NCBI RefSeq assembly: GCF_018129385.1
Contig: NZ_JAFCLN010000018.1
Location: 98,559 to 162,558 of the forward strand
Source: Bradyrhizobium lablabi
Lineage (GTDB): Bacteria; Pseudomonadota; Alphaproteobacteria; Rhizobiales; Xanthobacteraceae
Direction of reading: 5' to 3'
Length of the DNA: 64,000 nucleotides
Under the pieces are notes generated by a model that did no database searches, was not told the origin of the DNA, and saw only the letters and a program-made list of their open reading frames with translations. This document shows positions 1 through 9,092 of the stretch, piece after piece (position 1 is the first letter of the stretch; each line of letters begins with the position of its first letter). The position numbers and the translations under genes are program-made.

Positions 1-313
1 TTCTTTAACGACGGCCGATCTATTGACGACCTCGGCCCTGCATAGGTTGAGCTCCGACCTTGGTTCGATTCTTACTGCCGCGGGCTGATCTGCCAGCTAG
101 CGTCACGCTTTGGCGCTGAAGTGCTTCAGACTGCCGCCAGAGGATCGCGGATCGCAAGCTCAATCTGAGTCGCTGTCCAAAACTGATCCTGAAGGAAGCT
201 ATCAACTTCGCTTTCGTGGCTTCCTGACCTGAGGTCGCATGTGGAAATTGCTGCAATTTTCCCGAGCGTCGGCTAGAATGTGCAGCCGTCCAGTGTGACA
301 GGGAGACGATTGT
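1..313. other. Intergenic region upstream of the TIR-STAND gene
   Basis: No convincing gene is seen here. Minus-strand open frames run through it into the next gene but have no domain and no good ribosome binding site, so they look like shadows. The last bases carry a GGGAGA Shine-Dalgarno sequence at 301-306 for the gene that starts at 314. No repeat or clear promoter was recognised. Confidence 0.5.
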
Positions 314-3300
314 TTGGCTCGCATTTTCTTGAGCCATTCCAGCGCGAACAACGCCGAAGCGGTTGCGTTGCGGAATTGGTTGATCGGTGAGGGTTGGGAC
401 GATCTCTTCCTCGATCTCGATCCCAAACGCGGCATCGTTGCGGGAGACCGGTGGGAACGCGCGCTCAATCAGGCAGCGAGCCGCTGCGAGGTGATCCTCT
501 TCCTCATCTCCAAGGCGTGGCTTGCTTCGCGTTGGTGCCTCAAGGAGCTTAATCTCGCTCAACGCCTCGGCAAGCGCCTGTTCGGCGTCGTGGTCGAGGA
601 TATTCCGCTCGATGATTTGCCTGCCGACTTGACCGGCACGTGGCAACTTGTGTGGCTCGCCTCCGGGCGCGACCACATGATGTTGCGCGTCACGCTCCCG
701 GAGTCGGGTAACGAAGCGCATGTCACGTTTTCGGCGGAAGGCCTCGCGCGGCTCAAGGCCGGGCTTCAGAAGGCCGGCCTCGACGCCAAGTACTTCGATT
801 GGCCGCCGCCCGATGATTCCAACCGTCCACCGTATCGTGGCTTGCGTCCGCTGGAGGCCGAGGACGCCGGCATCTTTTTCGGGCGCGAAGGTCCGATCGT
901 CGAAGCGCTGGATCGGCTGCGCGGGCTGCGCGAAGCGGTGGCCCCCCGCCTCATGGTCATCCTCGGGGCGTCGGGCGCGGGCAAGTCTTCGTTCCTGCGC
1001 GCAGGGCTGGTTCCGCGTCTGGCGCGGGACGATCGCCACTTCCTGGTCATGCCGGTGGTGCGTCCGCAGCGCGCGGTGCTCAGTGGCGATACGGGACTCG
1101 TGGCCTGCCTCGAGGCGGCGTTCAACGCCCGCGGCCTTGCTTGCACACGCGCCAGAATTAGAGCATCCGTCGATGGCGGCGCGCCGACCTTAAGGCCCCT
1201 GTTGGCGGACCTTCTCCAGGTTCATTGTCGAATGGTCCTCATCGGCGATGCCGAAGCGGCAGGCCGTCCGCCGATTCTCGTTGTGCCCATCGATCAGGGC
1301 GAGGAATTGTTTTTGGCCGAGGGCGCCAGCGAGGCGGAGGCCTTTCTGACGGTGTTGAAGGACTTGCTGACGATCGACAGCCCCGCGGTCGCGGCCGTCT
1401 TCACGATTCGCTCGGATGCCTATGAGCGCCTCCAGATGGCAAAGCCGCTGGAAGGTATCCGCCAGGACACGTTCAGTCTGGCGGCGATGCCGAAGGGCGC
1501 CTACGCCGAGATCATCAAGGCGCCCGCGCGGCGACTAGAGGGTACGGCGCGCGCCCTCACGATCGAAGAGCCGCTGGTCGACGCGCTGCTGGCCGATGTT
1601 GAAGCCGGTGGAAAGGACGCACTGCCGCTGCTCGCGTTCACGCTCGAGCGGCTGTACCTAGAGCACGGGGGTGACGGCGATCTCAGGCTCAGCGAATACG
1701 ATGAGCTCGGCCGCGTCCGCGGCTCGATCGAAGCCGCCGTCGAGCGAGCGCTCAGCGCTGCTGACGCCGATCCGGCCATCCCCAAGGAGCGCGCCGCGCG
1801 GCTTGCGCTATTGCGTCGCGGCCTCATCCCGGCGCTTGCCAATGTCGACCTCGCCACCGGCGCGCCGCGCCGCCGTGTCGCCCGGATGCGTGAGCTTCCA
1901 GCCGAAGCGGCGCCACTGATCGGTTACCTGATCGAGATGAGGCTGCTCGCGACCGACGTCGCACGAGGCACCGGTGAGGTGACGATCGAGCCGGCGCACG
2001 AGGCGCTGTTGCGCCAGTGGGGTCTGCTGCAAACCTGGCTGGCCGCGGATTTCCAGGACCTCGCCGCACTCGAAGGCGTCAAGCGCGCGGCGCACGACTG
2101 GGCCGAGAACGATCGCAGCCAGGAATGGATCGCCCATGCAGGCGGGCGACTGGAGGAAGCCGAGCGCGTGGCAGGTCGCGAAGATTTCGCTTCTCAAGTG
2201 GAGCCGGCCGAGCGCGCGTACCTGGCGGCTTGCCGCGCCGTCGCGCAGGCGCAGCGCCGCGATCGCGAGGCACAACTTGCAGCGCGCGAGAGGGCGCAGC
2301 GACGGGCGCGCTGGGCGACGATCGGCGTCTTCTTCATTGGCCTGATGGCGTTGGCCGCAGGACTCTACCAGGCGCGCGCGACCGACAGACGTGAAGCGCG
2401 AGTGCTGACCAACCTGGCGAACCAGGCGATCATCGATCAACACTATGATGCGGCCATGCGGATCGCCCTACAGGGCCTGCCGGCTCCGGGCGATCTACCG
2501 GTGGCGCTTGGCTGGTCAACGCCGGAGATGAGTGGGCTCGAGGCCAAACTTGCCGGCGCCGCGCAAATGAGCCCGCTGTTGCACGCATTCACGGACCGCG
2601 GCCGGGAGATACGGGGAGCCGCGTTCAGCCCCGACGGCAAGCGCATCGTTACATCATCGAAAGATCGCACGGCGCGGCTTTGGGACTCCGTCAGCGGCGA
2701 GCTAGAGAGCGAGTTCGGCGATCGCGATGTCTCCACTGCGGCATTCAGCCCCGACGGCACGCGCATTGTCACTGGCTCTGAAGACGGCACCGCGCGGATT
2801 TGGGATGCCGCCGGGCGCAAGATTTTGGGCAAGTTCAAGGGACACGATGCAAAGGTGTATGCGGCGACGTTCAGCGCCGACGCGAGCCGCATCGTCACCG
2901 CATCCGAGGACAAGACTGCGATTGTTTGGAATGTTGCCAGCGGCGAGCCGGCGTGCCGGTTCAAGGGACACCGCGACGAGGTCTACCGCGCCGCGTTCAG
3001 CCCGGACGGGGCCCGCATCGTTACGGCGTCGCGGGACCAAAGCGCGCGGGTATGGGATGCCGCCCGCTGCGCAGAGCTCAGTGAGCTCAAAGGCTACCGC
3101 AGCGTCGTTCTCGACGCAGAGTTCAGTCCGGACGGCGCCCGCATCGTCACGGCCTCCGACGACGGCGTGGCGCGCGTGTGGGATGCGACAAGCGGTGAGA
3201 TGCTGGGCGAGCTCACGGGCCACCGCAGCAGGGTTCATAGCGCGGTGTTCAGCCCGGACGGCCGGCGCATTCTCACGGCGTCGGAAGACGGAACGGCACG

Positions 3301-4531
3301 GCTTTGGGACGCTGGCAACGGTGAAGCGCAACGTGAGCTTACTGGCCATGGAAGCTGGGTGCGCGCCGCCGTGTTCGCCCTTGACGGCAAGCGTATCGTG
3401 ACGGCGTCAGGCGATGGGACCGCACGGGTCTGGGACGTCGCCAGCGGGGATCCGCTGCTTGTGTTCGCGGGTCATCGGCAATGGGTTCTCAGCGCGGCAT
3501 TCAGTCGCGATGGCGCGCGCCTCGTTACCGCATCGACCGACAAGACTGCGCGGGTGTGGGACGCCGCAAGCGGAGCCCTCTTGCATGAGCTCAAGGACCA
3601 TCGTGACGGGGTCGCCGGCGCGGCGTTCAGCCCGGACGGGACGCGTATCGCCACCGCGTCAGATGACGGTACCGTGCGCGTATGGGATGCCGCCAACGGC
3701 AAGACCCTGCGCGAACTGGCCGAACACGGCGGCGTCATCAATGGCGTCGCGTTCAGCCCTGACGGAACGCGCATCGCCACCGCGTCCGGAGACAAGACCG
3801 CGCGGGTATGGGACACCGCGACCGGCGAGACGCTCCACAAGCTCGAGGGCCACGGCGACCGGGTCATGAGCGTCGCATTCAGTCCGGACGGGAGGCAGAT
3901 CGTCACGGCATCCTTCGACCAGACCGCGCGGGTATGGGACGCCACGAGCGGAAAAACGCTGCACACCCTCCCCGGCCATACCGACAAAGTCATGGGCGCA
4001 GCGTTCAGTCCCGACGGCGCGCGCATTGTCACAGCATCGTACGATCGGACTGCACGGGTGTGGGATGCCGTCAGCGGCAGCGTGCTGCGCGAGCTGAAGG
4101 GTCATACCGACGCGCTGTATTCCGCCGCGTTCAGTCCCGACGGCGCACGGATCGTCACGGCATCGTACGACCGGACCGCACGGGTGTGGGATGTGGCCAG
4201 CGGGCTCGTGTTGCGCGAGCTGAAGGGCCATAGCGACGGTGTTGCCAGCGCTGAGTTCAGTCCCGACGGAACGCGCGTCGTCACCGCGTCCGGAGACGGA
4301 ACCGCGCGGATGTGGGATGTAAGCTTCGGGACAACGATCCGGCGTGAAGATCTGATCCGCCGCGTCTGCGCCGGGAAACTGCGCGGCGCCCAGATGTTCA
4401 CGTCGTCGGACACCGCGGATCCGGTTCTGTCCGCGTTTGCCGGCACCAACCCGTGCAGACGCGTCGGTCCGCTTTCCCTGCAATACTGGTTCGACCTGGG
4501 CCCTGCCATATGGGCTGCGGTGGTGAAATAA
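314..4531 (+). CDS. TIR domain / nSTAND NTPase / transmembrane / 14x WD40 repeat protein
   Basis: A 1405-residue multidomain protein starting at a TTG seven bases after GGGAGA. Residues 1 to about 150 form a TIR domain (start MARIFLSHSS). The WCLKEL motif places the probable NAD-cleaving glutamate at residue 78. A conserved linker (PYRGLRPLEAEDAGIFFGR) leads into an nSTAND NTPase with Walker A GASGAGKSS at about 218-226 and a Walker B-like ILVVPIDQGEELF at about 322-334. A hydrophobic segment at about 668-686 could anchor it in the membrane. Fourteen WD40 repeats of about 42 residues follow (about 757-1340), enough for two seven-blade propellers, then a 65-residue tail. Known relatives act as ligand-sensing switches in conflict or signalling, with the propeller as sensor and TIR as NADase effector. 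That role here is inference. It stands alone, with no partner gene beside it. Confidence 0.9.
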   Translation: MARIFLSHSSANNAEAVALRNWLIGEGWDDLFLDLDPKRGIVAGDRWERALNQAASRCEVILFLISKAWLASRWCLKELNLAQRLGKRLFGVVVEDIPLDDLPADLTGTWQLVWLASGRDHMMLRVTLPESGNEAHVTFSAEGLARLKAGLQKAGLDAKYFDWPPPDDSNRPPYRGLRPLEAEDAGIFFGREGPIVEALDRLRGLREAVAPRLMVILGASGAGKSSFLRAGLVPRLARDDRHFLVMPVVRPQRAVLSGDTGLVACLEAAFNARGLACTRARIRASVDGGAPTLRPLLADLLQVHCRMVLIGDAEAAGRPPILVVPIDQGEELFLAEGASEAEAFLTVLKDLLTIDSPAVAAVFTIRSDAYERLQMAKPLEGIRQDTFSLAAMPKGAYAEIIKAPARRLEGTARALTIEEPLVDALLADVEAGGKDALPLLAFTLERLYLEHGGDGDLRLSEYDELGRVRGSIEAAVERALSAADADPAIPKERAARLALLRRGLIPALANVDLATGAPRRRVARMRELPAEAAPLIGYLIEMRLLATDVARGTGEVTIEPAHEALLRQWGLLQTWLAADFQDLAALEGVKRAAHDWAENDRSQEWIAHAGGRLEEAERVAGREDFASQVEPAERAYLAACRAVAQAQRRDREAQLAARERAQRRARWATIGVFFIGLMALAAGLYQARATDRREARVLTNLANQAIIDQHYDAAMRIALQGLPAPGDLPVALGWSTPEMSGLEAKLAGAAQMSPLLHAFTDRGREIRGAAFSPDGKRIVTSSKDRTARLWDSVSGELESEFGDRDVSTAAFSPDGTRIVTGSEDGTARIWDAAGRKILGKFKGHDAKVYAATFSADASRIVTASEDKTAIVWNVASGEPACRFKGHRDEVYRAAFSPDGARIVTASRDQSARVWDAARCAELSELKGYRSVVLDAEFSPDGARIVTASDDGVARVWDATSGEMLGELTGHRSRVHSAVFSPDGRRILTASEDGTARLWDAGNGEAQRELTGHGSWVRAAVFALDGKRIVTASGDGTARVWDVASGDPLLVFAGHRQWVLSAAFSRDGARLVTASTDKTARVWDAASGALLHELKDHRDGVAGAAFSPDGTRIATASDDGTVRVWDAANGKTLRELAEHGGVINGVAFSPDGTRIATASGDKTARVWDTATGETLHKLEGHGDRVMSVAFSPDGRQIVTASFDQTARVWDATSGKTLHTLPGHTDKVMGAAFSPDGARIVTASYDRTARVWDAVSGSVLRELKGHTDALYSAAFSPDGARIVTASYDRTARVWDVASGLVLRELKGHSDGVASAEFSPDGTRVVTASGDGTARMWDVSFGTTIRREDLIRRVCAGKLRGAQMFTSSDTADPVLSAFAGTNPCRRVGPLSLQYWFDLGPAIWAAVVK
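2584..4330 (+). repeat. In-gene array of 14 WD40-coding repeats (about 126 bp period)
   Basis: Fourteen consecutive units share the core FSPDGxRIVTAS-D-TARVWD. Units 12 and 13 are very similar even at the DNA level, which points to recent duplication or gene conversion. The positions just after the GH dipeptide and the residue before the structural Asp (S-Y-D, S-G-D, S-E-D, S-F-D, S-R-D, S-T-D) vary from unit to unit while the frame of the repeat is kept. Confidence 0.9.
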
Positions 4532-4560
4532 GGCCGCCGAGCATTCTCGACGGCCCTCTT
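4532..4560. terminator. Probable bidirectional terminator
   Basis: An inverted repeat GGCCGCCGAG / CTCGACGGCC (one mismatch, four-base loop) ends at 4555 and is followed by the pyrimidine run CTCTTCT. It lies between the stop codons of two convergent genes, so it could serve both. Confidence 0.6.
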
Positions 4561-4576
4561 CTGTCCACGTCCAGGC

Positions 4577-5356
4577 CTAGTAGCCGTACCGGTAGTAGCC
4601 CGGTCTTCCCATACCGGGCCGACTGTAGAGCCGGCCGCCGTGACTGTATTGGCGGCTGATGGGGCGCGTTACTTTACCGGCCCTGGCGCCGGCACGCCCG
4701 CCCGGCCGGTGCGCGCTATCGGAGATCTCGCCGCCAGGTCTGGTGGAAGCAATCAATCCGCCGCCACTGCCACCACGCGTGCCGGCGGAGCCGCCGACAA
4801 TAATGACGCCTCTGCCGAAGCCTCTGCCGGAGCCGAGGTCCTGGCCACCGCGGAAGTCGCGACCGCCACCAAAGTCGCGGCCACCGCCCGACCCGCGCCC
4901 ACCGCCGGAGTCAGACCCGCTCCGAGTTAGACGTCGGTCCGGCGTGTCGTCGCGGCTCTGGCGTCCGCTTGGAGGGTCGTCGCGTGTCTGGCGCGCGCTC
5001 GACGTGTCGTTGCGGCCCTGGCGTTCGTTGGAAGAATCTTCGCGTGTCTGGCGTGCGGTCGACGTATCATTCGTGCTCTTGCGCTGGTCGTCCGCCGACT
5101 CTCGCTCGAGCTGCGGCCATTTTTCGCCCCACATTGCGGCCGTCCGCCGCGAATCCTCGTAATCGGCTTGCGTGCACGTCTGCCTGAGATCTTCTACGGA
5201 ATTTTCGATGCGCTTCCCATCCTTCATGGTGTAGCTCGCAACGAACCAGCCGAGACGAGCGCCGGATTGCCGGCACTCCTGGTATCGCGCCCCTTCCGCC
5301 AGCGCATTTGGGGCCAGTATTGTCAAAAGGCTGGCCGAAAGAATGTACTTTCTCAT
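4577..5356 (-). CDS. Secreted Gly/Arg/Asp-rich low-complexity protein
   Basis: A 259-residue protein of unknown function. The N-terminus MRKYILSASLLTILAPNALA is a likely signal peptide cleaved near AEG. Residues about 22-95 look globular (two Cys, aromatic residues). Then comes a stretch of near-repeats rich in TRxDxSxxRQ (about 95-145), followed by a Gly-Arg-Asp-Phe-rich part (about 150-190) and a C-terminus ending in Tyr-Arg-Gly. GGAGTGGCC lies just before the ATG. The composition suggests an envelope or extracellular disordered protein. It is convergent with the TIR-STAND gene and shares its terminator. No family recognised. Confidence 0.7.
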   Translation of the reverse strand: MRKYILSASLLTILAPNALAEGARYQECRQSGARLGWFVASYTMKDGKRIENSVEDLRQTCTQADYEDSRRTAAMWGEKWPQLERESADDQRKSTNDTSTARQTREDSSNERQGRNDTSSARQTRDDPPSGRQSRDDTPDRRLTRSGSDSGGGRGSGGGRDFGGGRDFRGGQDLGSGRGFGRGVIIVGGSAGTRGGSGGGLIASTRPGGEISDSAHRPGGRAGARAGKVTRPISRQYSHGGRLYSRPGMGRPGYYRYGY

Positions 5357-5692
5357 TGGCCACTCCTGTCCTCAGCCGGACTGCGGGAGCTGACTGAGCT
5401 CTTGGCTGCTCTGAGCACCCGATTGGACTTATACTCGCTGTCTGGTTGCGGAGTTGTGATCCTGCTTACACTGCCGAGAGGTTCGCGCGTTATTTGCCCT
5501 CGGGGGTGATCACAATCGAAAGCTCATCGCTTGCGCCCCGCCCATGTTCGGCAACCAGAGCATACCAAAGCCGCACTTTAACGCAATTGAGTGAAATGGT
5601 ATGATCAACCTGTGCGAGATTGAGGGAGAGGACCAGCTCCGCGACGGGCTTCAGCCGCGCACGGCGGGCACAGGATCGAGGGAGGAATTCAG
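5357..5692. other. Divergent intergenic region
   Basis: This 336-base gap lies between the start of the secreted Gly/Arg-rich gene (minus) and the KOW protein gene (plus), so it must hold both promoters. A short inverted pair CATACCA / TGGTATG is visible about 5567-5606, but its meaning is unclear. No small gene with a credible ribosome binding site was found. Confidence 0.4.
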
Positions 5693-5884
5693 ATGAACTC
5701 TTCTTTGTCGGGACTCGAAGGCCGCATCGTGCAAGTCATCGATGGCCCGTTTGCCGGTTTTCGGGGCGAGGTGAAGGAAATAGGCGAACAGACCGTGAAA
5801 GTGGACGTTCAAGTCTATGGCCGCGTTACTCCACTGGACGTGGCACTTAGGCAGATCGATTTGGTGTCAGAGAAGTCAAACTGA
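5693..5884 (+). CDS. Small KOW-motif protein (NusG C-terminal-like)
   Basis: A 63-residue protein consisting essentially of one KOW-type SH3-like barrel. GLEGRIVQVIDGPFAGFRG followed by EVKEI matches the KOW core, and the second half (VKVDVQVYGRVTPLDVALRQIDLV) matches the strand that closes the NusG C-terminal domain. It has no NusG N-terminal domain. KOW domains bind ribosomal proteins, Rho or RNA. What this stand-alone unit does is unknown. A strong GGGAGGAATTC ribosome binding site precedes the ATG, supporting a real gene. Confidence 0.8.
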   Translation: MNSSLSGLEGRIVQVIDGPFAGFRGEVKEIGEQTVKVDVQVYGRVTPLDVALRQIDLVSEKSN

Positions 5885-5959
5885 GACACCCCCGAAAAAG
5901 TCGCGAGCCGCGCGGGCATCATGGTCGCGCCGTTCAAGTCTCGCGAGACGGAGCCGACG

Positions 5960-6334
5960 ATGCCGCGCTTCCAAGGCCTGGTGCCGATGCTTCAGACGCT
6001 CGACATCGAGCGTACCATCACGTGGTACGAAACGATTCTCGGATTTCGTCGCGAGGATTTTCAACCGGGCGACGGTTGGTGTCGCCTGAGCCGTGACGAC
6101 GTCGCCATCATGTTCATGACCAACGCCCATCTCGGGCCGCCGCACGCAACGGCCACCCAGTATTTCTACGTCGACGATGCCGACGCGCTCTGGGAACGCA
6201 TCAAGGACAACTGCACGGCCGAATGGGGACCCGAGGACATGCCTTACGGGCTGCGCGAATTCGCGATCAAGGATCCCAACGGCTATTTCCTGAGCTTCGG
6301 CAGCCCGATCAAGCAGGCGCCCACGAACTCTTGA
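5960..6334 (+). CDS. VOC family (glyoxalase/bleomycin-resistance-like) protein
   Basis: A 124-residue single-domain protein of the vicinal oxygen chelate superfamily. Typical features are the early IERTITWYETILGFRRE helix, the central IMFMTNAH strand, the YFYVDDADALWERIK repeat and the final EFAIKDPNGYFLSFG motif with the metal-binding Glu/Asp region. Members bind a metal and act as lyases, dioxygenases or antibiotic-binding proteins; the substrate here cannot be told. The frame stays open 13 codons further upstream, but the ATG at 5960 gives the usual family N-terminus (MPRFQGLVPML). It lies just before the cobalamin riboswitch and is probably transcribed separately from metE. Confidence 0.85.
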   Translation: MPRFQGLVPMLQTLDIERTITWYETILGFRREDFQPGDGWCRLSRDDVAIMFMTNAHLGPPHATATQYFYVDDADALWERIKDNCTAEWGPEDMPYGLREFAIKDPNGYFLSFGSPIKQAPTNS

Positions 6335-6392
6335 GCGATTGCCAGAGGGAGCGGGAGGTTGACGGCGGGACGTTCCCTCGGATAATTCGAAC

Positions 6393-6572
6393 CTGTCGTG
6401 GTTCTCCGGGGTCCGCTTGCCCCGGAGCTAAGAGGGAAGCCGGTGCAAGGCCGGAGCTGCCCCCGCAACTGTAAGCGGCGAGCCGCTGTCCAACAAAGTC
6501 ACTGAATCCCGCGAGGGATTTGGGAAGACGAGACAGCAGCCGTGACCCGCGAGCCAGGAGACCTGCCTCGAC
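6393..6572 (+). promoter_or_regulatory. Cobalamin (B12) riboswitch upstream of metE
   Basis: The leader shows the hallmark pieces of the AdoCbl-type aptamer in order: the GGTTCTCCGGGG start, AAGAGGGAAGCCGGTG, the core GCTGCCCCCGCAACTGTA, and the B12 box AGCCAGGAGACCTGCC at 6552-6567. Downstream, CCGCAAC (6622-6628) can pair with GTTGCGG (6642-6648), a possible expression-platform hairpin between aptamer and start codon. The target metE encodes the B12-independent methionine synthase. The established logic is repression when cobalamin is plentiful and the B12-dependent enzyme (MetH) can take over. Confidence 0.93.
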
Positions 6573-6700
6573 AACATACACGTCCTCGGGCGGGGTGTCC
6601 CGGTGGTGCGGTTGCGATTTCCCGCAACGCTGCATCGCGTTGTTGCGGAATCCAGACGTGTCACTTCGGCCTTTGCCCCCAACTGATTGGGGTTAAGCCA

Positions 6701-9046
6701 ATGTCCTCCTCTACCAACTCGGTCTCTTCACTTGCCGTTGCAACACTCGGCACGCCGCGGATTGGTCCGCGCCGTGAACTCAAACTCGCGCTGGAAAGCT
6801 TCTGGTCCGGGGCGACGGACGAACAGGCGCTGATCGAAACCGGCATCGGGCTGCGCGCGGCCAACTGGGCGCGCCAGAAAAAGCTCGGCGTCACCGTGAT
6901 CCCTTCCAACGATTTTTCCTTCTATGACCAGGTGCTCGACACCGCCGTCATGGTCGGCGCGATCCCGGACGTTTATGGCTGGAAAGGCGGGCCTGTTTCG
7001 CTCGCCACCTATTTCGCCATGGCGCGCGGCGCCAATGGCGGCGCGCATGACGAATCCTGCGGCCATGCCCATCATGCGCACGGCGTGCCGGCGCTCGAAA
7101 TGACAAAATGGTTCGACACCAATTATCACTACATGGTGCCCGAGCTGAGCAGGGACCAGCGCTTCGCCCTCGCCTCACGCAAGCCGATCGAGGAATATGA
7201 AGAGGCCAAGGCGCTCGGCTATCAGACCCGCCCGGTGCTGATCGGCCCCGTCACTTTCCTAAAACTCGCAAAGAGCAAGGAGACCGGCTTCGAGCCGCTT
7301 TCGCTGCTCGACCGGCTGCTACCGGTCTATGTCGAAGTGTTGCGCGAACTTGCCGGGCGCGGCGCGGAATGGGTGCAGCTCGACGAACCCTGCCTCGTGC
7401 TCGACCTGGATGTTTCAGCGCAAAAGGCCCTGCAACAGGCCTATGCGGCTTTCGCGAAAGAGGTGCCGCAGATCAGGATCATGCTGGCAGGCTATTTTGG
7501 CGCGCTCGGCAACAACCGCGATACCGCCTTTGCGCTTCCGGTCGCCGGCCTGCATCTCGACCTCGTGCGCGCGCCGGAGCAGCTCGAGGATGTCGCCAAG
7601 CTCGCGGACGACTGCGTGATCTCGCTCGGCGTGATCGACGGCCGCAACATCTGGCGCGCCGATCTCACCGGGGTTCTCGACCGGATCGAGCCTGTCATCG
7701 CCATGCTCGGCAAGGAGCGCGTGCAGATCGCGCCTTCCTGCTCGCTGCTGCATGTGCCGATCGATCTTGGCCTGGAGACCAAACTCGACCCCGAAGTGTC
7801 GAGCTGGCTGGCTTTTGCCATCCAGAAAATCGAGGAACTGGCCACGCTGGCAACCGCGCTGGGCAGCGGCCGCGAGCATGCGGCACAGGCGCTGAAGGCG
7901 TCCGATGCCGCCGCCTCGGCGCGCAAGACGTCGTCGCGCATTCACGATCCGAAGGTTGCGCAGCGCCTCTCGTCGATTGACGATGGCATGCGCCGCCGCA
8001 CCAGCGCGTTCCGGCAGCGTGCCGCCGCACAGCACCAGCGGTTCAAGCTGCCTTCGTTTCCGACCACCACCATCGGCTCGTTTCCGCAGACGCCGGAAAT
8101 CAGAAAGGCCCGCGCGGCCCACAGCAAGGGCGAGCTGAGCGATGCCGGCTACAAGATATTCCTCCAGAACCAGACCAAGCGGGCGGTGCGCTGGCAGGAA
8201 ACCATCGGCCTCGACGTGCTCGTGCATGGCGAGTTCGAGCGCAACGACATGGTCCAGTATTTTGGCGAGCAGCTTTCCGGCTTCGTCTTCACCGAGAATG
8301 GCTGGGTGCAGTCCTACGGCTCGCGCTATGTACGCCCGCCGATCCTGTTCGGCGACGTCTCGCGGCCGCTGCCGATGACGGTGGAGTGGTGGCGATATGC
8401 CCAGTCGCTGACGGAAAAGCCCATGAAGGCGATGCTGACCGGGCCGGTCACCATCCTCAACTGGTCGTTTGTGCGGAACGACATTCCGCGCAGCGAAGCA
8501 TGCCGGCAGATCGCGCTCGCGATGCGCGACGAGGTGGCGGATCTGGAAGCCGCTGGCGCCGGCATGATCCAGATCGACGAGGCGGCGCTGCGTGAAGGCC
8601 TGCCGCTGCGAAAATCCGAGTGGCAGGCCTATCTCGACTGGGCCGTGGACAGCTTCCGCATCTGTTCCTCCGGCGTGCGCGACGAGACGCAGATCCATAC
8701 CCACATGTGCTACTCGGAGTTCAACGACATCATCGATGCGATCGGCGCGATGGACGCCGACGTGATCTCGATCGAAACCTCGCGCTCGAAAATGGAGCTG
8801 CTCGACGCCTTCAGGAACTACCGCTATCCGAACGAGATCGGCCCGGGCGTCTACGACATCCATTCGCCGCGAATACCCGAAATCGCTGAAATGACGGAGT
8901 TGCTGAAACTCGCGCGGCAGCAGCTATCCGACGGCCAGCTCTGGATCAACCCGGATTGCGGCCTGAAGACCCGCAAATGGGAAGAGGTGCGCCCGGCGCT
9001 TGCCAACATGGTGGCCGCCGCGCGTGAACTGAGAGAGCTGGCGTAG
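6701..9046 (+). CDS. metE: Cobalamin-independent methionine synthase
   Basis: A 781-residue 5-methyltetrahydropteroyltriglutamate-homocysteine methyltransferase that makes methionine from homocysteine without B12. Its length matches the family. The zinc site is complete: His668 and Cys670 in THMCYSEF, Glu692 in ISIETS and Cys753 in NPDCGLKTRKW, with the same spacing as the E. coli enzyme. The C-terminal catalytic half has the expected TTTIGSFPQTPEIRKAR start. The open frame continues upstream into the riboswitch, so the ATG at 6701 is chosen because it gives the normal N-terminus (TLGTPRIGPRRELK) and lies after the aptamer. Expression is expected to fall when cobalamin binds the leader. Confidence 0.97.
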   Translation: MSSSTNSVSSLAVATLGTPRIGPRRELKLALESFWSGATDEQALIETGIGLRAANWARQKKLGVTVIPSNDFSFYDQVLDTAVMVGAIPDVYGWKGGPVSLATYFAMARGANGGAHDESCGHAHHAHGVPALEMTKWFDTNYHYMVPELSRDQRFALASRKPIEEYEEAKALGYQTRPVLIGPVTFLKLAKSKETGFEPLSLLDRLLPVYVEVLRELAGRGAEWVQLDEPCLVLDLDVSAQKALQQAYAAFAKEVPQIRIMLAGYFGALGNNRDTAFALPVAGLHLDLVRAPEQLEDVAKLADDCVISLGVIDGRNIWRADLTGVLDRIEPVIAMLGKERVQIAPSCSLLHVPIDLGLETKLDPEVSSWLAFAIQKIEELATLATALGSGREHAAQALKASDAAASARKTSSRIHDPKVAQRLSSIDDGMRRRTSAFRQRAAAQHQRFKLPSFPTTTIGSFPQTPEIRKARAAHSKGELSDAGYKIFLQNQTKRAVRWQETIGLDVLVHGEFERNDMVQYFGEQLSGFVFTENGWVQSYGSRYVRPPILFGDVSRPLPMTVEWWRYAQSLTEKPMKAMLTGPVTILNWSFVRNDIPRSEACRQIALAMRDEVADLEAAGAGMIQIDEAALREGLPLRKSEWQAYLDWAVDSFRICSSGVRDETQIHTHMCYSEFNDIIDAIGAMDADVISIETSRSKMELLDAFRNYRYPNEIGPGVYDIHSPRIPEIAEMTELLKLARQQLSDGQLWINPDCGLKTRKWEEVRPALANMVAAARELRELA

Positions 9047-9092
9047 CATCGGCGTCTGCCCCGTCTCTCACCCGAGCAAGCAAGGAGGAGCC

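Noticed and set aside
20..1039. Long minus-strand open frame at the window start
   Set aside because: It overlaps the TIR-STAND gene, has no recognisable domain, and its codon pattern follows from the other strand.
2584..4330. Regular 126-bp periodicity considered as a CRISPR-like array
   Set aside because: The units are in-frame WD40 coding repeats without short identical repeats separated by unique spacers.
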